DNA of 49,965 bases from Comamonas thiooxydans. GTDB lineage: Bacteria > Pseudomonadota > Gammaproteobacteria > Burkholderiales > Burkholderiaceae_C. Shown here piece after piece: positions 41,992 to 49,965 of this stretch (position 1 is its first letter; every line of letters starts with the position of its first letter). The notes beneath the pieces are model-generated. The model searched no databases and was not told where the DNA came from. It saw only the letters and a program-made list of their open reading frames with translations. The translations under genes were made by a program, and so were the position numbers. The stretch is taken from the NCBI RefSeq assembly GCF_000964545.1, contig NZ_BBVD01000023.1:1-49965 (forward strand). Direction: 5' to 3'.

Positions 41992-42573
41992 ATGAAAGTG
42001 AGCAAAGCACAGGCCGCCGAGAACCGCGAAGGAATCGTGGATGCCGCTGCGCGCCTTTATCGAGAAAAGGGCCTGGATGGCGTGGGCGTGGCAGAGATCA
42101 CACGCGATGCGGGCTTGACACATGGCGGGCTGTACCGACACTTCGAGTCCAAGGATGCTCTCGCACGCGAGGCCTGCCTGCGTGCATTTGAGTGGACCAT
42201 CACGCCGCTAGACGGACTGGAATCCGCGAAGGCGGATGGCGCGCCTGCAACCAGGCTCCGCGCGCTGGTGCATGGCTATCTTTCTGCGACGCATCGCGAT
42301 CACCCCGGAGAGGGCTGCCCCGCTGCGGCATTGGCAGCAGATGCCGCAAGAGCGGGGCCTGAGATGTCGGAGGTTTTTGCCCAGGGAGTGGAACGCAATA
42401 TCCAGCGCTTTATGAGCGTGCTCCAAGGTGATGATGCAGCCAAACGTACTCAGACTATTGTGACCCTCAGCAGCATGGTCGGCGCCCTGGTTCTCGCTCG
42501 TGCCACGGCAGCGGGTAATCCGGCGCTTTCTGAAGAAATATTGGCAAGCTTGCGGGAGCAGTTAGCCCCGTAG
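41992..42573 (+). CDS. TetR/AcrR-family transcriptional repressor
   Basis: The 193-aa protein has the TetR helix-turn-helix (residues about 5-55: NREGIVDAAARLYREKGLDGVGVAEITRDAGLTHGGLYRHFESKDAL). Its C-terminal ligand-binding domain (HPGEGCPAAALAADAARAGPEM) is of the TetR_C group that often senses hydrophobic compounds. It begins 6 bp after the second dyad, so it is probably autoregulated and represses the divergent ketosynthase gene. A fatty-acyl or aromatic ligand is a guess. Confidence 0.93.
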   Translation: MKVSKAQAAENREGIVDAAARLYREKGLDGVGVAEITRDAGLTHGGLYRHFESKDALAREACLRAFEWTITPLDGLESAKADGAPATRLRALVHGYLSATHRDHPGEGCPAAALAADAARAGPEMSEVFAQGVERNIQRFMSVLQGDDAAKRTQTIVTLSSMVGALVLARATAAGNPALSEEILASLREQLAP

Positions 42574-42795
42574 TCGCCCGAATTAGGCATGCGCTCGCAC
42601 ATCTGATGCGCATCTCAATTCAGAGCTTGGTGGCTGTCACGGTCTGGCCCGGGTCACACTGGATATCCAGCCCGTTGTAGCACCAGCGCAGGTCTCAGTG
42701 CACCACGTCAACACTGCCTTCCTGTGAGCGGGCCGACTGGCGCCGGTGCGGCGCCCTGGGCCATAGCAGAGAGCGGCTTGTGCCGCCGCTGTCGT

Positions 42796-44376
42796 TCAGA
42801 GAGCGCCGTATTCGCTCAACTTCTTGCTGAACCTGAAGGTCCACAGTCGCTGCGCGCGATCATTGACCTCATTGGTGGTGAAGCGCAGACTCGCCGCGCC
42901 CTTGGCGCACTTGCCATCGTTCACGATCTTGCCGTCGGCATCCACCATGCACTTGGTGACGTCCGAGCCTTCGATCTCCTTGCCGCTGGCGTCCAGCACG
43001 GCCAGCGAAACACCGAAGTCGGTGTCGTTGGTCAGCGCCAAGGTGTAGTCATCGACCAGTGCCAGACCCTCGGCCTTCTCGGCCACCCAGCCGGTGGCGT
43101 TCAAGTTGAAGAGGCGAGTTTTCTTGAGCGCCACTACCTTGGAATAGTCCGAGCCATTGACCGGTTTGCCAGTCAGGCTGCTCTTTTCCAGGTCGGAGCC
43201 CAGCGCGGTGATGTCGGTAGCGTTGGCCGGAAACTCGATCAGCACCAGATCGTTAAAGACTTTTTTGTCTTTGCCCGTGCCTTGCTCGATGGCGATGAAC
43301 TTCCCATTGCCCAGCGAGACCACATCACCCAGCTTGGCGTTGCCGGTCTTGCCCTGGCTGTACCAGCTGCCGTCCACGGGCAATGCAAACAACCGGGTTT
43401 TCTCGGTAGTCGGGTCAAACTCCACCCAGCGCACAAAGCGGGCGTAGTCGCGCACGTTTTCCGACGTGCCGGTCGCATCGGGAACGGCAGCAGTGGTGTA
43501 GTCGGCCTTGCCGTCGTTCAGCGGACTTTGCAGGAAACCGTGCAACTTGCCGCTGTCCACATCGATGCTTAGCCCCTCCATGCCACGGTTGGCGCGGCGT
43601 TTGGCGAGGATGGCAGGCAGATCGGCCGCGCCAGTACCGGGCTTGTATTTCTTCAGGATGATGCCGGTAGCCGGGTCGATCTTCACGATGAAGGGGCCGT
43701 ATTCGTCGGAAACCCACAGCACCTTGCGTGCTGCATCCACCACCACGGATTCGGTGTCCAGGCCGAATTCACTGTAGCCCTTGGCCTTGCCAGGATAGGT
43801 GAAGGAGTCGTCCAGAACTTGCTCGCCTGTGTTGCCTGTGATGCCCCGTGGCTGCACACGACCATTGGCGTTCTGCGCGGCGCTGAACTTGACCGGCAAG
43901 GTCGAGACGAGCCTGGCACCCTCCTTGTCGAGGGTGATCACGCCGATGGACGGCGTGAAATTGGGCGAAGGAAACACCGTGGAACTGGCGAAGCCCGTGG
44001 AGTTGGAGCCGTCGGTTATCTGCGTGACCGGACCGGTGGTGGCGTTCGGGCCGCGATCGGTGATGGCGTAGAACTCAAGCGTGCCGTCGGCGCGCCTGCC
44101 CTTCAAGGCCAGGCCCGAGCCATAGGCCGGCAGAAAGCCTTTGGGGAAATCGGCCTTGGTGCCAGGATGGCGGCCTTCGTAGGGGAAATAGAACTTGTCG
44201 TCGAACTGTACGTCCTGACGCGTGACGACGGCGCTGATGCTGCCGACGCCGGTGGTCTGCATGACCGCCTCGGAGTTGGCGACTTGGAGCGGGCGGGTAT
44301 CGGCACAAGCGCTCAGCAAGGCAACCGCGGCGGCGGTCGCAGCCATCAGGCAGGATGAAGAAGTGAGGTGGCGCAT
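42796..44376 (-). CDS. Phytase/esterase-like lipoprotein
   Basis: The 526-aa protein belongs to the esterase-like phytase family. A lipoprotein signal ends at Cys24 in VALLSACAD. The beta-propeller-like body contains EFYAITDRGPNATTGPVTQITDG, GLDTESVVVDAARKVLWVSDEYGPFIVKIDP and RRANRGMEGLSIDVDSGKLHGFLQSPL. It should be anchored in the periplasm or outer membrane and may hydrolyse phosphate or carboxyl esters. It lies 108 bp downstream of the Omp32-like porin on the same strand, so the two may be cotranscribed. The substrate is unknown. Confidence 0.87.
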   Translation of the reverse strand: MRHLTSSSCLMAATAAAVALLSACADTRPLQVANSEAVMQTTGVGSISAVVTRQDVQFDDKFYFPYEGRHPGTKADFPKGFLPAYGSGLALKGRRADGTLEFYAITDRGPNATTGPVTQITDGSNSTGFASSTVFPSPNFTPSIGVITLDKEGARLVSTLPVKFSAAQNANGRVQPRGITGNTGEQVLDDSFTYPGKAKGYSEFGLDTESVVVDAARKVLWVSDEYGPFIVKIDPATGIILKKYKPGTGAADLPAILAKRRANRGMEGLSIDVDSGKLHGFLQSPLNDGKADYTTAAVPDATGTSENVRDYARFVRWVEFDPTTEKTRLFALPVDGSWYSQGKTGNAKLGDVVSLGNGKFIAIEQGTGKDKKVFNDLVLIEFPANATDITALGSDLEKSSLTGKPVNGSDYSKVVALKKTRLFNLNATGWVAEKAEGLALVDDYTLALTNDTDFGVSLAVLDASGKEIEGSDVTKCMVDADGKIVNDGKCAKGAASLRFTTNEVNDRAQRLWTFRFSKKLSEYGAL

Positions 44377-44484
44377 GGCGGGTATGGCTTGAGAGGAAAA
44401 TGGAAGTCCCCAAAAAGCAAGCCCGGCGAGGCGGAGGCCTGCTCGACCTTGGAGACTTCTTTGCGCAAAGAGGCGTCGTGCAGC

Positions 44485-45627
44485 TCAGAACGAGTGGCTG
44501 ATGCCGATATCCACGCCAGTCGACCCGGTGTTGGCTACACCTGCAGGGCCGCCGATCAGGCCAATGCTGGCGCCATTCTTGTTGTTGACACGCGCAACCC
44601 CGGCGTACATGGAGGTGCGCTTGGAGAAGTCGTAGACATATCCGATCGAATACTTGTCGGTCTTGCCACCGCTGCGCGTGAGGGCCGTGGCGTTACCGCT
44701 GAACTTGGCGCTGGCGTACTTGACGCGGAAGCTGCCAGGCCCCACGGGGATGGTAGCGCCCAGGTAGAAGCCGTCCACCTTCCCGGAGGTCGCACCGCTG
44801 ACGGGTTTCCACTTCAGGCTGTTGTATCCGCCATTGAGCACGAAACTGCCGAAGTTGTATGAAGCGCCCAGCGCCAAGTCTTCCAGGTCGCTGGTTGCGG
44901 CGATGGCGCTGGGCGAAGTCACGGCCGCAGTGCCGTCGATCTTGCCGTAGCCGATACCCACGTTCAGCGGGCCAGAGCGATAGCCCAGGTTACCGCCTAT
45001 GTATCTGCGGGCCTTGCTTGCGCCAGAGTTGGAGGCATTTTCATCACCAAAGGAAACCGAGAACTGACCGTAGACACCGCCCAGGTTGCGCGGCAGGAAG
45101 TAGCCCACGGAGTTGCTGATGCGCGTGCGGTCCACCGTGCCGCTTTGGCTGGCGGCGTTATACGCAGTCTGGCGGATCGTCTGGAACAGGTTGGCCTGCA
45201 CGCCGGTGGTGGTGTCGGGGCCCCCGAACGCGGTGAAGATGTTGTAGCTGGGGGTGTAGTCGCGACCCAGGCGGATTTCACCCCAGGAATTGTTGATCAG
45301 TCCGATAGTAGAACGGCGCTCGAAACCCAGAGAGCCGCTGCTGCCGCCACTACCGGCGTCAGGGCTGAGGCCACCTTCGAGCCAGAACTGAGCCTGGTTG
45401 CCGCCGCCGAGGTCTTCAGTGCCGCGAAAGCCGATCAGGCTGGTCTTGCCTTGGCTGGAGTTCAGAGCATTGAGCCTGTTGCTGCCGGACTTGGCACTGG
45501 TGATGCCGACGTCCACTACGCCAAAAATGGTGATGGAAGACTGTGCCAGGGCCAGGCTGGAAGAAGAGGCTAGGAATGAGCCAACCACGACTGCCAGAGT
45601 ACGCGAGCACGTTTTATGATTTTTCAT
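44485..45627 (-). CDS. General porin of the Omp32 type
   Basis: At 380 aa this is a typical 16-strand betaproteobacterial trimeric porin. It has a signal peptide (VVVGSFLASSSSLALAQ) and the mature start SSITIFGVVDVGITSAKSGSN. The porin segments SLIGFRGTEDLGGGNQAQFWLEGG and RRSTIGLINNSWGEIRLGRDY follow, and it ends STGVDIGISHSF with the C-terminal Phe. Omp32 of Comamonas acidovorans (Delftia) prefers anions. The start at 45627 is fixed by the signal sequence; the frame open to 45741 has no other good start. Confidence 0.94.
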   Translation of the reverse strand: MKNHKTCSRTLAVVVGSFLASSSSLALAQSSITIFGVVDVGITSAKSGSNRLNALNSSQGKTSLIGFRGTEDLGGGNQAQFWLEGGLSPDAGSGGSSGSLGFERRSTIGLINNSWGEIRLGRDYTPSYNIFTAFGGPDTTTGVQANLFQTIRQTAYNAASQSGTVDRTRISNSVGYFLPRNLGGVYGQFSVSFGDENASNSGASKARRYIGGNLGYRSGPLNVGIGYGKIDGTAAVTSPSAIAATSDLEDLALGASYNFGSFVLNGGYNSLKWKPVSGATSGKVDGFYLGATIPVGPGSFRVKYASAKFSGNATALTRSGGKTDKYSIGYVYDFSKRTSMYAGVARVNNKNGASIGLIGGPAGVANTGSTGVDIGISHSF

Positions 45628-46023
45628 TGGCGAAATACGAACGGAACTTGTCAGAGGAAATGGCGGTGGCTTTCTTGCAACCGCTGCCGGAACTTTAGGC
45701 AACACATAAGTACGTTTTGTGACATTTGTACTCTGTGACATGAAAGTAACAGCAGCGGTGCATGCGGAGCGTTAGCTACCGGCAGCTCCTGGCCGGACTG
45801 CGACAGTCGCAGATCAACCCGTGGAGGTCGTTCAAGTGTCAATGACCATGCCTGCTATGCAGCGCTTACCGGCTGGTGCCCACATGTACGCTAGCCGGGT
45901 GCATAGCAAGAGGCGTCTGAATAAAAACCGACGAGGCACATCCAGCACCTGGAAAGCTCAGCCGGCCGCGCGACTCCCGTCACTGCAGACATGGCTTTCT
46001 ATCCGCGTGGAATCCAGCGCCCG
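45628..46023. other. Intergenic region upstream of the Omp32-like porin
   Basis: No gene is supported in these 396 bp. The stretch nearest the porin presumably contains its promoter. Frames here are antisense shadows of the porin and monooxygenase genes. Confidence 0.5.
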
Positions 46024-47250
46024 TCATTCAATGCGGTACAGGCTGCCGAAGCCACCCCCTTGCGCCGGCATGCCGTCGGTGCAGCCAGGCATTGGCAGGC
46101 CCTGTCCCCATCCAGCTGCCAAGACCTGCACGTCATGCATAGGATTGGACGCCCTGGCACGCTCATTGCGGATGCGGCAGGTTTCAGGATCAGTGGCGAA
46201 CAGCCCGCGTGCGAAGACCCGGCCTTGTTCCGCCAGCCTTGCGGTTTTCGAGGCTCGGATTTTCGCAAACGCCTGGAAGACATCGTCCAAGCCGCCGCTT
46301 GCGCCATCCAGGCACCGGGCCAAATGCCACGCATCTTCCAGTGCCTGGCAGGCACCCTGCCCCGACGTCGGCAACGGCGCATGCGCGGCATCGCCAACCA
46401 GCAGCACATTCGCCCTGCTCCATGTATGCAGCGGCTCCAGGTCATGCACCGCAATCCGCCGGATAGCATTTTCGGGCGTGGCACGGACGATTGCCAAGAT
46501 CGGCTCAGGCCATTGCGCGAACAGCTTCTCGACCTCCTTGCGCAGATCTGCGGTGGGCGTAACCTCGCTGAAGGGCCGTGCCTGCGCCGCAGCCCAATAC
46601 ACCAGCTCGGGGCGAATCGGCACGCAACCAAAGCGCTCGCCCGCCCCCCAGAAATCCTGAATCGCAATATCGTCCACCAGCGCATGCTGCCCCTGCGCCA
46701 CGCCGATCCAGTTCACGAAGCCCTGATAGACAGGTGTGTTGTCACCCGCGACAAACTTGCGCGCCACTGACCCCATGCGACCGTCGGCGCCAATGAGCAG
46801 ATCCGGGCGGATGCTCGCACCGTTCTCGAAATAGGCCACGGCCCTGCCATTGGCATCCAGCTCGACGGCCACCGCCCGGTGTCCGAACTCCACCGGTATC
46901 CCGGCCCGGGCTGCGTGATCCAGCAGCACCTCCTGCAAGTGCCTGCGCAGCACCGTGTAGGTCGGGTAGCCCATCGTCCGGTCCAGCAAGGCGATATCGA
47001 GGCCTCCCAATGCATTGCCCATGGCATCCTTGCGGCGCATTGTCAGCGGCCGACCGCCAATGGCCGCTATGTCTTGCAGCAGCCCCAGCTCTTCCAGCAC
47101 AAAGCTCGCATTGGGCCAGAGCGTCACGCCTGCCCCCATGGTTGCCGGCTCCGTTCGACGCTCATAGACCCGAGGGTTGTAACCCTGCTTGCGCAAAGCC
47201 AGCGCCACGCTCAAGCCCGCAATGCCACCGCCAAGTATTCCAATTTCCAC
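46024..47250 (-). CDS. Class A FAD-dependent monooxygenase
   Basis: A 408-aa flavoprotein hydroxylase starts with GTG at 47250 (VEIGILGGGIAGLSVALALRKQG, the FAD-binding GxGxxG) preceded by AGGAGA. It contains the DG motif in DLLIGADGRMGSVARKF and the GD motif in ANVLLVGDAAHAPLPTSGQGACQALEDAW. Its length and motifs fit salicylate- and 6-hydroxynicotinate-type aromatic hydroxylases using NAD(P)H and O2. It is divergent from a LysR gene across 139 bp, the usual setup for a substrate-induced catabolic enzyme. The aromatic substrate cannot be named. Confidence 0.92.
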   Translation of the reverse strand: MEIGILGGGIAGLSVALALRKQGYNPRVYERRTEPATMGAGVTLWPNASFVLEELGLLQDIAAIGGRPLTMRRKDAMGNALGGLDIALLDRTMGYPTYTVLRRHLQEVLLDHAARAGIPVEFGHRAVAVELDANGRAVAYFENGASIRPDLLIGADGRMGSVARKFVAGDNTPVYQGFVNWIGVAQGQHALVDDIAIQDFWGAGERFGCVPIRPELVYWAAAQARPFSEVTPTADLRKEVEKLFAQWPEPILAIVRATPENAIRRIAVHDLEPLHTWSRANVLLVGDAAHAPLPTSGQGACQALEDAWHLARCLDGASGGLDDVFQAFAKIRASKTARLAEQGRVFARGLFATDPETCRIRNERARASNPMHDVQVLAAGWGQGLPMPGCTDGMPAQGGGFGSLYRIE

Positions 47251-47389
47251 GCTGAATCTCTCCTGTCCATACGATGCCCGATATACGGCGCACTGCGTTG
47301 TATCGAGCAAAAGGGCATCTTAGATTTCGCCATTGAAGAGAACTAGCATGCAAAATTGGGACGTTTTCATACCTCAAACGGGATAATCA

Positions 47390-48331
47390 ATGCGCGATGC
47401 ACTCGACCTGAATGCCGTACGCGTTTATACGGCGGTTGTTGATGAGCAAAGCTTTGCCGGCGCATCGCGTCTTTTGGTCATGCCCTCGTCCAACGTCAGT
47501 CGCCACGTCGCGTCACTGGAGCGCAGACTCGGTACACGGCTGCTGGAGCGAAGCACCCGCCACCTGCGCATGACGGAAGCCGGTCGATTGCTCTACGAAC
47601 GTGCCAAGCCCTTGCTCGACACCCTGCTCTCTACGCAGGAAGAGCTTGGCGCGGTGCAGCGCGAACTGCGTGGACCTCTGAAGATCTGCATGCCTGGCAA
47701 AGCACCAAAACTGCTGGCCCCCATCCTCGCCGAATTCTGTAGCCTCCATCCGGGGATCGAGCTCGAATGCGATACCCGGATGACCGGACTGGAAGTGCTT
47801 CGAGAAGACGTGGACCTTTCCATCGTTTTCCACCGGGGCCATCAGGAGGACAGTGCTTTCATCACCCGCGAACTCGCCACACTGCCCAGCATCGTGGTTG
47901 CCGCCCCCTCCTTGCTGGCCAGGACCGGTATGCCACGCCATGTGCGTGAGTTGAAATCCCTGCCCTGCATCACCACCCTCAGCGCGCTGAAGGGCCAACC
48001 CTGGCAGTTTCAGGACGCCGCGGGGGAAATCGTCAAGGTGCCGGTCCGCAGCCGCTACCGCGTCAACAGCGGAGAGCTGGCCGTGGCAGGTGCACGGCAA
48101 GGCATCGGCTTCGCGATTGTGGCGGCCTATCCCTGCCAGGAAGACCTTACAACGGGTCGATTGCAGGAAGTGCGATTGGACCTCTGCCCTGCCCCGCTGC
48201 AATTGCTTGGGGCATACAGCCATCGACATTCCGTGACTGCGCGTGTCCGGGCACTGCTGGAATTGATACAGCTACGGTTAGCCGGATCGGGGAACCCTTC
48301 CACGGACCCCAGACCACGTGGGACGGACTAG
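47390..48331 (+). CDS. LysR-family transcriptional regulator
   Basis: The 313-aa LysR-type protein opens MRDALDLNAVRVYTAVVDEQSFAGASRLL with helix-turn-helix residues MPSSNVSRHVASLERRLGTRLLERS. A periplasmic-binding-like effector domain follows (GPLKICMPGKAPKLLAPILAEF). It is divergent from the flavin monooxygenase gene and very probably controls it. An imperfect inverted repeat, GATGCCC at 47273-47279 and GGGCATC at 47313-47319, lies in the shared region and could mark its target. The effector is likely the hydroxylase substrate, but unknown. Confidence 0.92.
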   Translation: MRDALDLNAVRVYTAVVDEQSFAGASRLLVMPSSNVSRHVASLERRLGTRLLERSTRHLRMTEAGRLLYERAKPLLDTLLSTQEELGAVQRELRGPLKICMPGKAPKLLAPILAEFCSLHPGIELECDTRMTGLEVLREDVDLSIVFHRGHQEDSAFITRELATLPSIVVAAPSLLARTGMPRHVRELKSLPCITTLSALKGQPWQFQDAAGEIVKVPVRSRYRVNSGELAVAGARQGIGFAIVAAYPCQEDLTTGRLQEVRLDLCPAPLQLLGAYSHRHSVTARVRALLELIQLRLAGSGNPSTDPRPRGTD

Positions 48332-48605
48332 GACCAAAGTGGCGCACCGGACTCAAAGTCGAGTCTTTCCGAGTGCAAGCAGTCGCTTGGCATGATTTTT
48401 TCAATGCCCGCTTCTGCCCAATAGTGTAAGCACACGGATATGCCACGAAGCGGACACCCCGATATGCAGTCCCAGCCGGAGAAATCAGGCTGTCAGCGAA
48501 GTCTACAGACTGATGCTACCAGCCTGAGCAGGCTGGCCTGCATCATTGCCACGCAGGCAGTCTAAAAAAGACTATATGCAGTCGTTGCCGATGGTCGAGA
48601 TTGCT

Positions 48606-49016
48606 TCAGCCTTGAGGCATCTGGCTCATGTCCATGAACATGATTTCCCAGATGTGGCCGTCTACGTCCTCGAAGCTGCGGCCATACATGAAGCCGTGGT
48701 CTTGCAAGGGGTTCACGTCAGCCTTGCCGCCGTGAGCAGAAGCGGCCTCAACCATGCTGTCGACGGCCGCGCGGTCACCGGCGCTCAGGCACAACATGAC
48801 TTCGCTGGCAGCATGGGCGTCGACGATAGGTTTCTGGGTGAACGTGGCCCACTTCGAGTGGGTGAGCAGCATCACGTAGATGCTGTCGGAGACGACCATA
48901 CAGGCGGCGGTATTGTCACTGAACTGCGGGTTGTTGACGGCGCCGATTGCTTCATAGAAGGACTTGGCCTTCGACAGGTCAGCGACGGGCAGGTTGACGA
49001 AGATTTTCTGGGACAT
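48606..49016 (-). CDS. VOC/glyoxalase-family protein
   Basis: The 136-aa protein is a vicinal-oxygen-chelate fold member. It begins MSQKIFVNLPVADLSKAKSFYEAIG and ends in the paired GFMYGRSFEDVDGHIWEIMFMD block, in which E and H could act as metal ligands. This subgroup contains lactoylglutathione lyase-like proteins of unknown reaction, common in proteobacteria. It stands alone on the minus strand. A decayed AHSA1-type neighbour lies just upstream. Confidence 0.9.
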   Translation of the reverse strand: MSQKIFVNLPVADLSKAKSFYEAIGAVNNPQFSDNTAACMVVSDSIYVMLLTHSKWATFTQKPIVDAHAASEVMLCLSAGDRAAVDSMVEAASAHGGKADVNPLQDHGFMYGRSFEDVDGHIWEIMFMDMSQMPQG

Positions 49017-49051
49017 TTGAGACTTTCAAGGTCTGTGTTGAGAGGGAATCT

Positions 49052-49130
49052 TCAGGCGTTGGCGAGCGACGCCAACAGCTCGTCCAGGAGCTGCATGCTG
49101 GATGTGAGGCCGTCTTCCTGCCCAGAGTGA
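49052..49130 (-). pseudogene. Possible remnant of an AHSA1/SRPBCC-family gene
   Basis: The C-terminal sequence GQEDGLTSSMQLLDELLASLANA followed by a stop resembles the end of AHSA1-type START-domain proteins. In another frame just upstream, GGGHTIVTLG looks like their penultimate strand (GGTRVTLT-type). A frameshift would be needed to join them, and nothing earlier matches, so this is at most a degraded tail. It lies 36 bp upstream of the VOC gene, a frequent partner of such genes. Confidence is low because the match is short. Confidence 0.3.
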
Positions 49131-49642
49131 CGATGGTGTGGCCACCACCGCTTCCCAGCCTCGGAGCGGGAGAACAAGCTATTGATACATCATATCCAGC
49201 AGCACCAGTGTCAGCCAACTGCGTTAGCCATCGTTCAGGTCGCAAGCTGACAGTGGCCGCAACCGAGAGTCGCCAGTGATCCAAGGCAGCGATCGACTGT
49301 GGATTCAACCGATCGATGCAACGCGCTGGACGACCGCTTCTGACCAGCAAGCGACCGTCTCAGAACCACTCAATGCGGAAATCTGTCCGGCGCCACCTCT
49401 CAAGTGAGGCATCCGCTTGTATTAGTCCCGCGAATTGGTGACTGCCGTATTTGCACAGCATCTGTATCGGGAAAATAGGGTAATTCGATTCGTACACGAC
49501 CTTGCTGCCATACCGCGATAGGCACCCTGCAAAAAGTGGGCAACCACGGTGGGTAAAGCACAGCAGGTTTGGATGAATCGCCTGCAACTACCCGCCCCAG
49601 GCGCCCTGCATCGCAGCGAAGACACTACCCCGTTCAAGTACT
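49131..49642. other. Gene-poor stretch with no identified function
   Basis: No gene is recognised. The 75-codon minus-strand frame at 49360-49587 has no ribosome-binding site or known motif. Composition is lower in GC than the flanking genes, in keeping with decayed or transferred DNA. Confidence 0.45.
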
Positions 49643-49957
49643 TCACCGCGTCTTCAGCAAAGGCATCAATGCAGGAGTAATTTCTCGCGCCTGCTCCGAG
49701 GTCAGCGGGTCGTACGAGACAACAATATAGGCGCCCTCCTCCAGTACATCCGCACGGGCGACGTGGTCGCTGAGTATGCCGACCACCTGCTCTGGCGTAA
49801 GTCCGAAGTAGTTGTTGCACTGTTCTCCGGCCCAGTAGTTCACTTGCCTGATGTGAAGGCACTCTTGTCTACGTGGACCGGCTTGAGCCCGGACTTGCAT
49901 ACGCTCTTCATCACTTGATTTCCAGAATTCATCTTCCTCTTCAGCCAGCACATCCAT
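49643..49957 (-). CDS. Hypothetical protein, probably incomplete at the window edge
   Basis: A 104-codon frame encodes a soluble, acidic protein with a YFGLTPEQVVGILSDHVARADVLEEGAYIVV segment and a TSEQAREITPALMPLLKTR ending. No family is recognised. The GTC-rich frame is open to the window edge, and GGAGG lies only 2 nt before the ATG at 49957. That spacing is short for a genuine start, so the gene may begin beyond the window. Coding is supported by codon bias and the coherent hydrophobic pattern. Confidence 0.6.
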   Translation of the reverse strand: MDVLAEEEDEFWKSSDEERMQVRAQAGPRRQECLHIRQVNYWAGEQCNNYFGLTPEQVVGILSDHVARADVLEEGAYIVVSYDPLTSEQAREITPALMPLLKTR

Positions 49958-49965
49958 GTCCTCCA

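Noticed and set aside
44403..44461. Imperfect hairpin between the porin and the phytase-like gene
   Set aside because: The stem has a mismatch and a long loop, and the two genes may be cotranscribed. Not strong enough to call a terminator.
1..49965. Search for CRISPR arrays, tRNA and rRNA genes, retrons or phage modules
   Set aside because: No regularly spaced repeats, cloverleaf-like genes, reverse transcriptase or phage structural genes were seen by eye; a short or divergent example could be missed without software.

Overview
The window looks like chromosomal DNA of a high-GC betaproteobacterium of the Comamonadaceae, most likely Comamonas or a close relative. This is inferred from the Omp32-type porin, the gene content and the short GC-rich intergenic repeats. 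No rRNA, tRNA or CRISPR array was recognised, and there is no origin or phage module.

Layout. (1) 0.2-4.7 kb: proline catabolism, a PutA without its own DNA-binding domain facing an Lrp/AsnC regulator. (2) 5.0-13.9 kb: a long minus-strand sulfur block read right to left. It runs sulfate-binding protein, ssuE, two ssuA paralogues, ssuD, ssuC, ssuB and a CysB/Cbl-type regulator, followed by a possible 60-aa membrane peptide and a small molybdate-binding (TOBE) protein. Three copies of a structured repeat sit at the 3' ends of putA, ssuC and ssuE. (3) 14.0-16.9 kb: a YggX-type iron-trafficking gene, a 7-TM diguanylate cyclase and an IS5-family element whose transposase carries an in-frame TGA. 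(4) 17.0-20.5 kb: an FNR-type flavin reductase convergent with a nitric-oxide operon (group III truncated haemoglobin, NnrS, NsrR-like Rrf2 regulator, CopD-like membrane protein) headed by a near-perfect NsrR box. (5) 20.8-26.7 kb: a MerR regulator/SDR pair, a Fur-family regulator, a DUF1624 membrane protein, an OprD-type porin and two small hypothetical genes.

(6) 26.7-32.5 kb: a complete mevalonate catabolic unit: MocR regulator, palindromic operator, degradative HMG-CoA reductase, a small membrane subunit, a TctA-like permease, HMG-CoA lyase and a strong bidirectional terminator. (7) 32.8-38.2 kb: an iron-uptake locus (FecI-type sigma factor, FecR, TonB-dependent receptor, DUF4198 protein) behind a Fur box. 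(8) 38.7-42.6 kb: an AraC regulator with a TSUP transporter, then a solitary KAS II-type ketosynthase facing a TetR regulator across two matching dyads. (9) 42.8-50 kb: a phytase/esterase-like lipoprotein, an Omp32-like porin, a class A flavin monooxygenase with a divergent LysR regulator, a VOC protein with a decayed neighbour, and a partial hypothetical gene at the right edge.

The window is mostly catabolic and transport modules, each paired with a local regulator. The least conventional signals are the covarying 3'-end repeat, the mevalonate locus with its untested operator and its transporter lacking a TctC, and the twin-dyad ketosynthase/TetR pair. All functions are read from sequence by eye; no database search was run.
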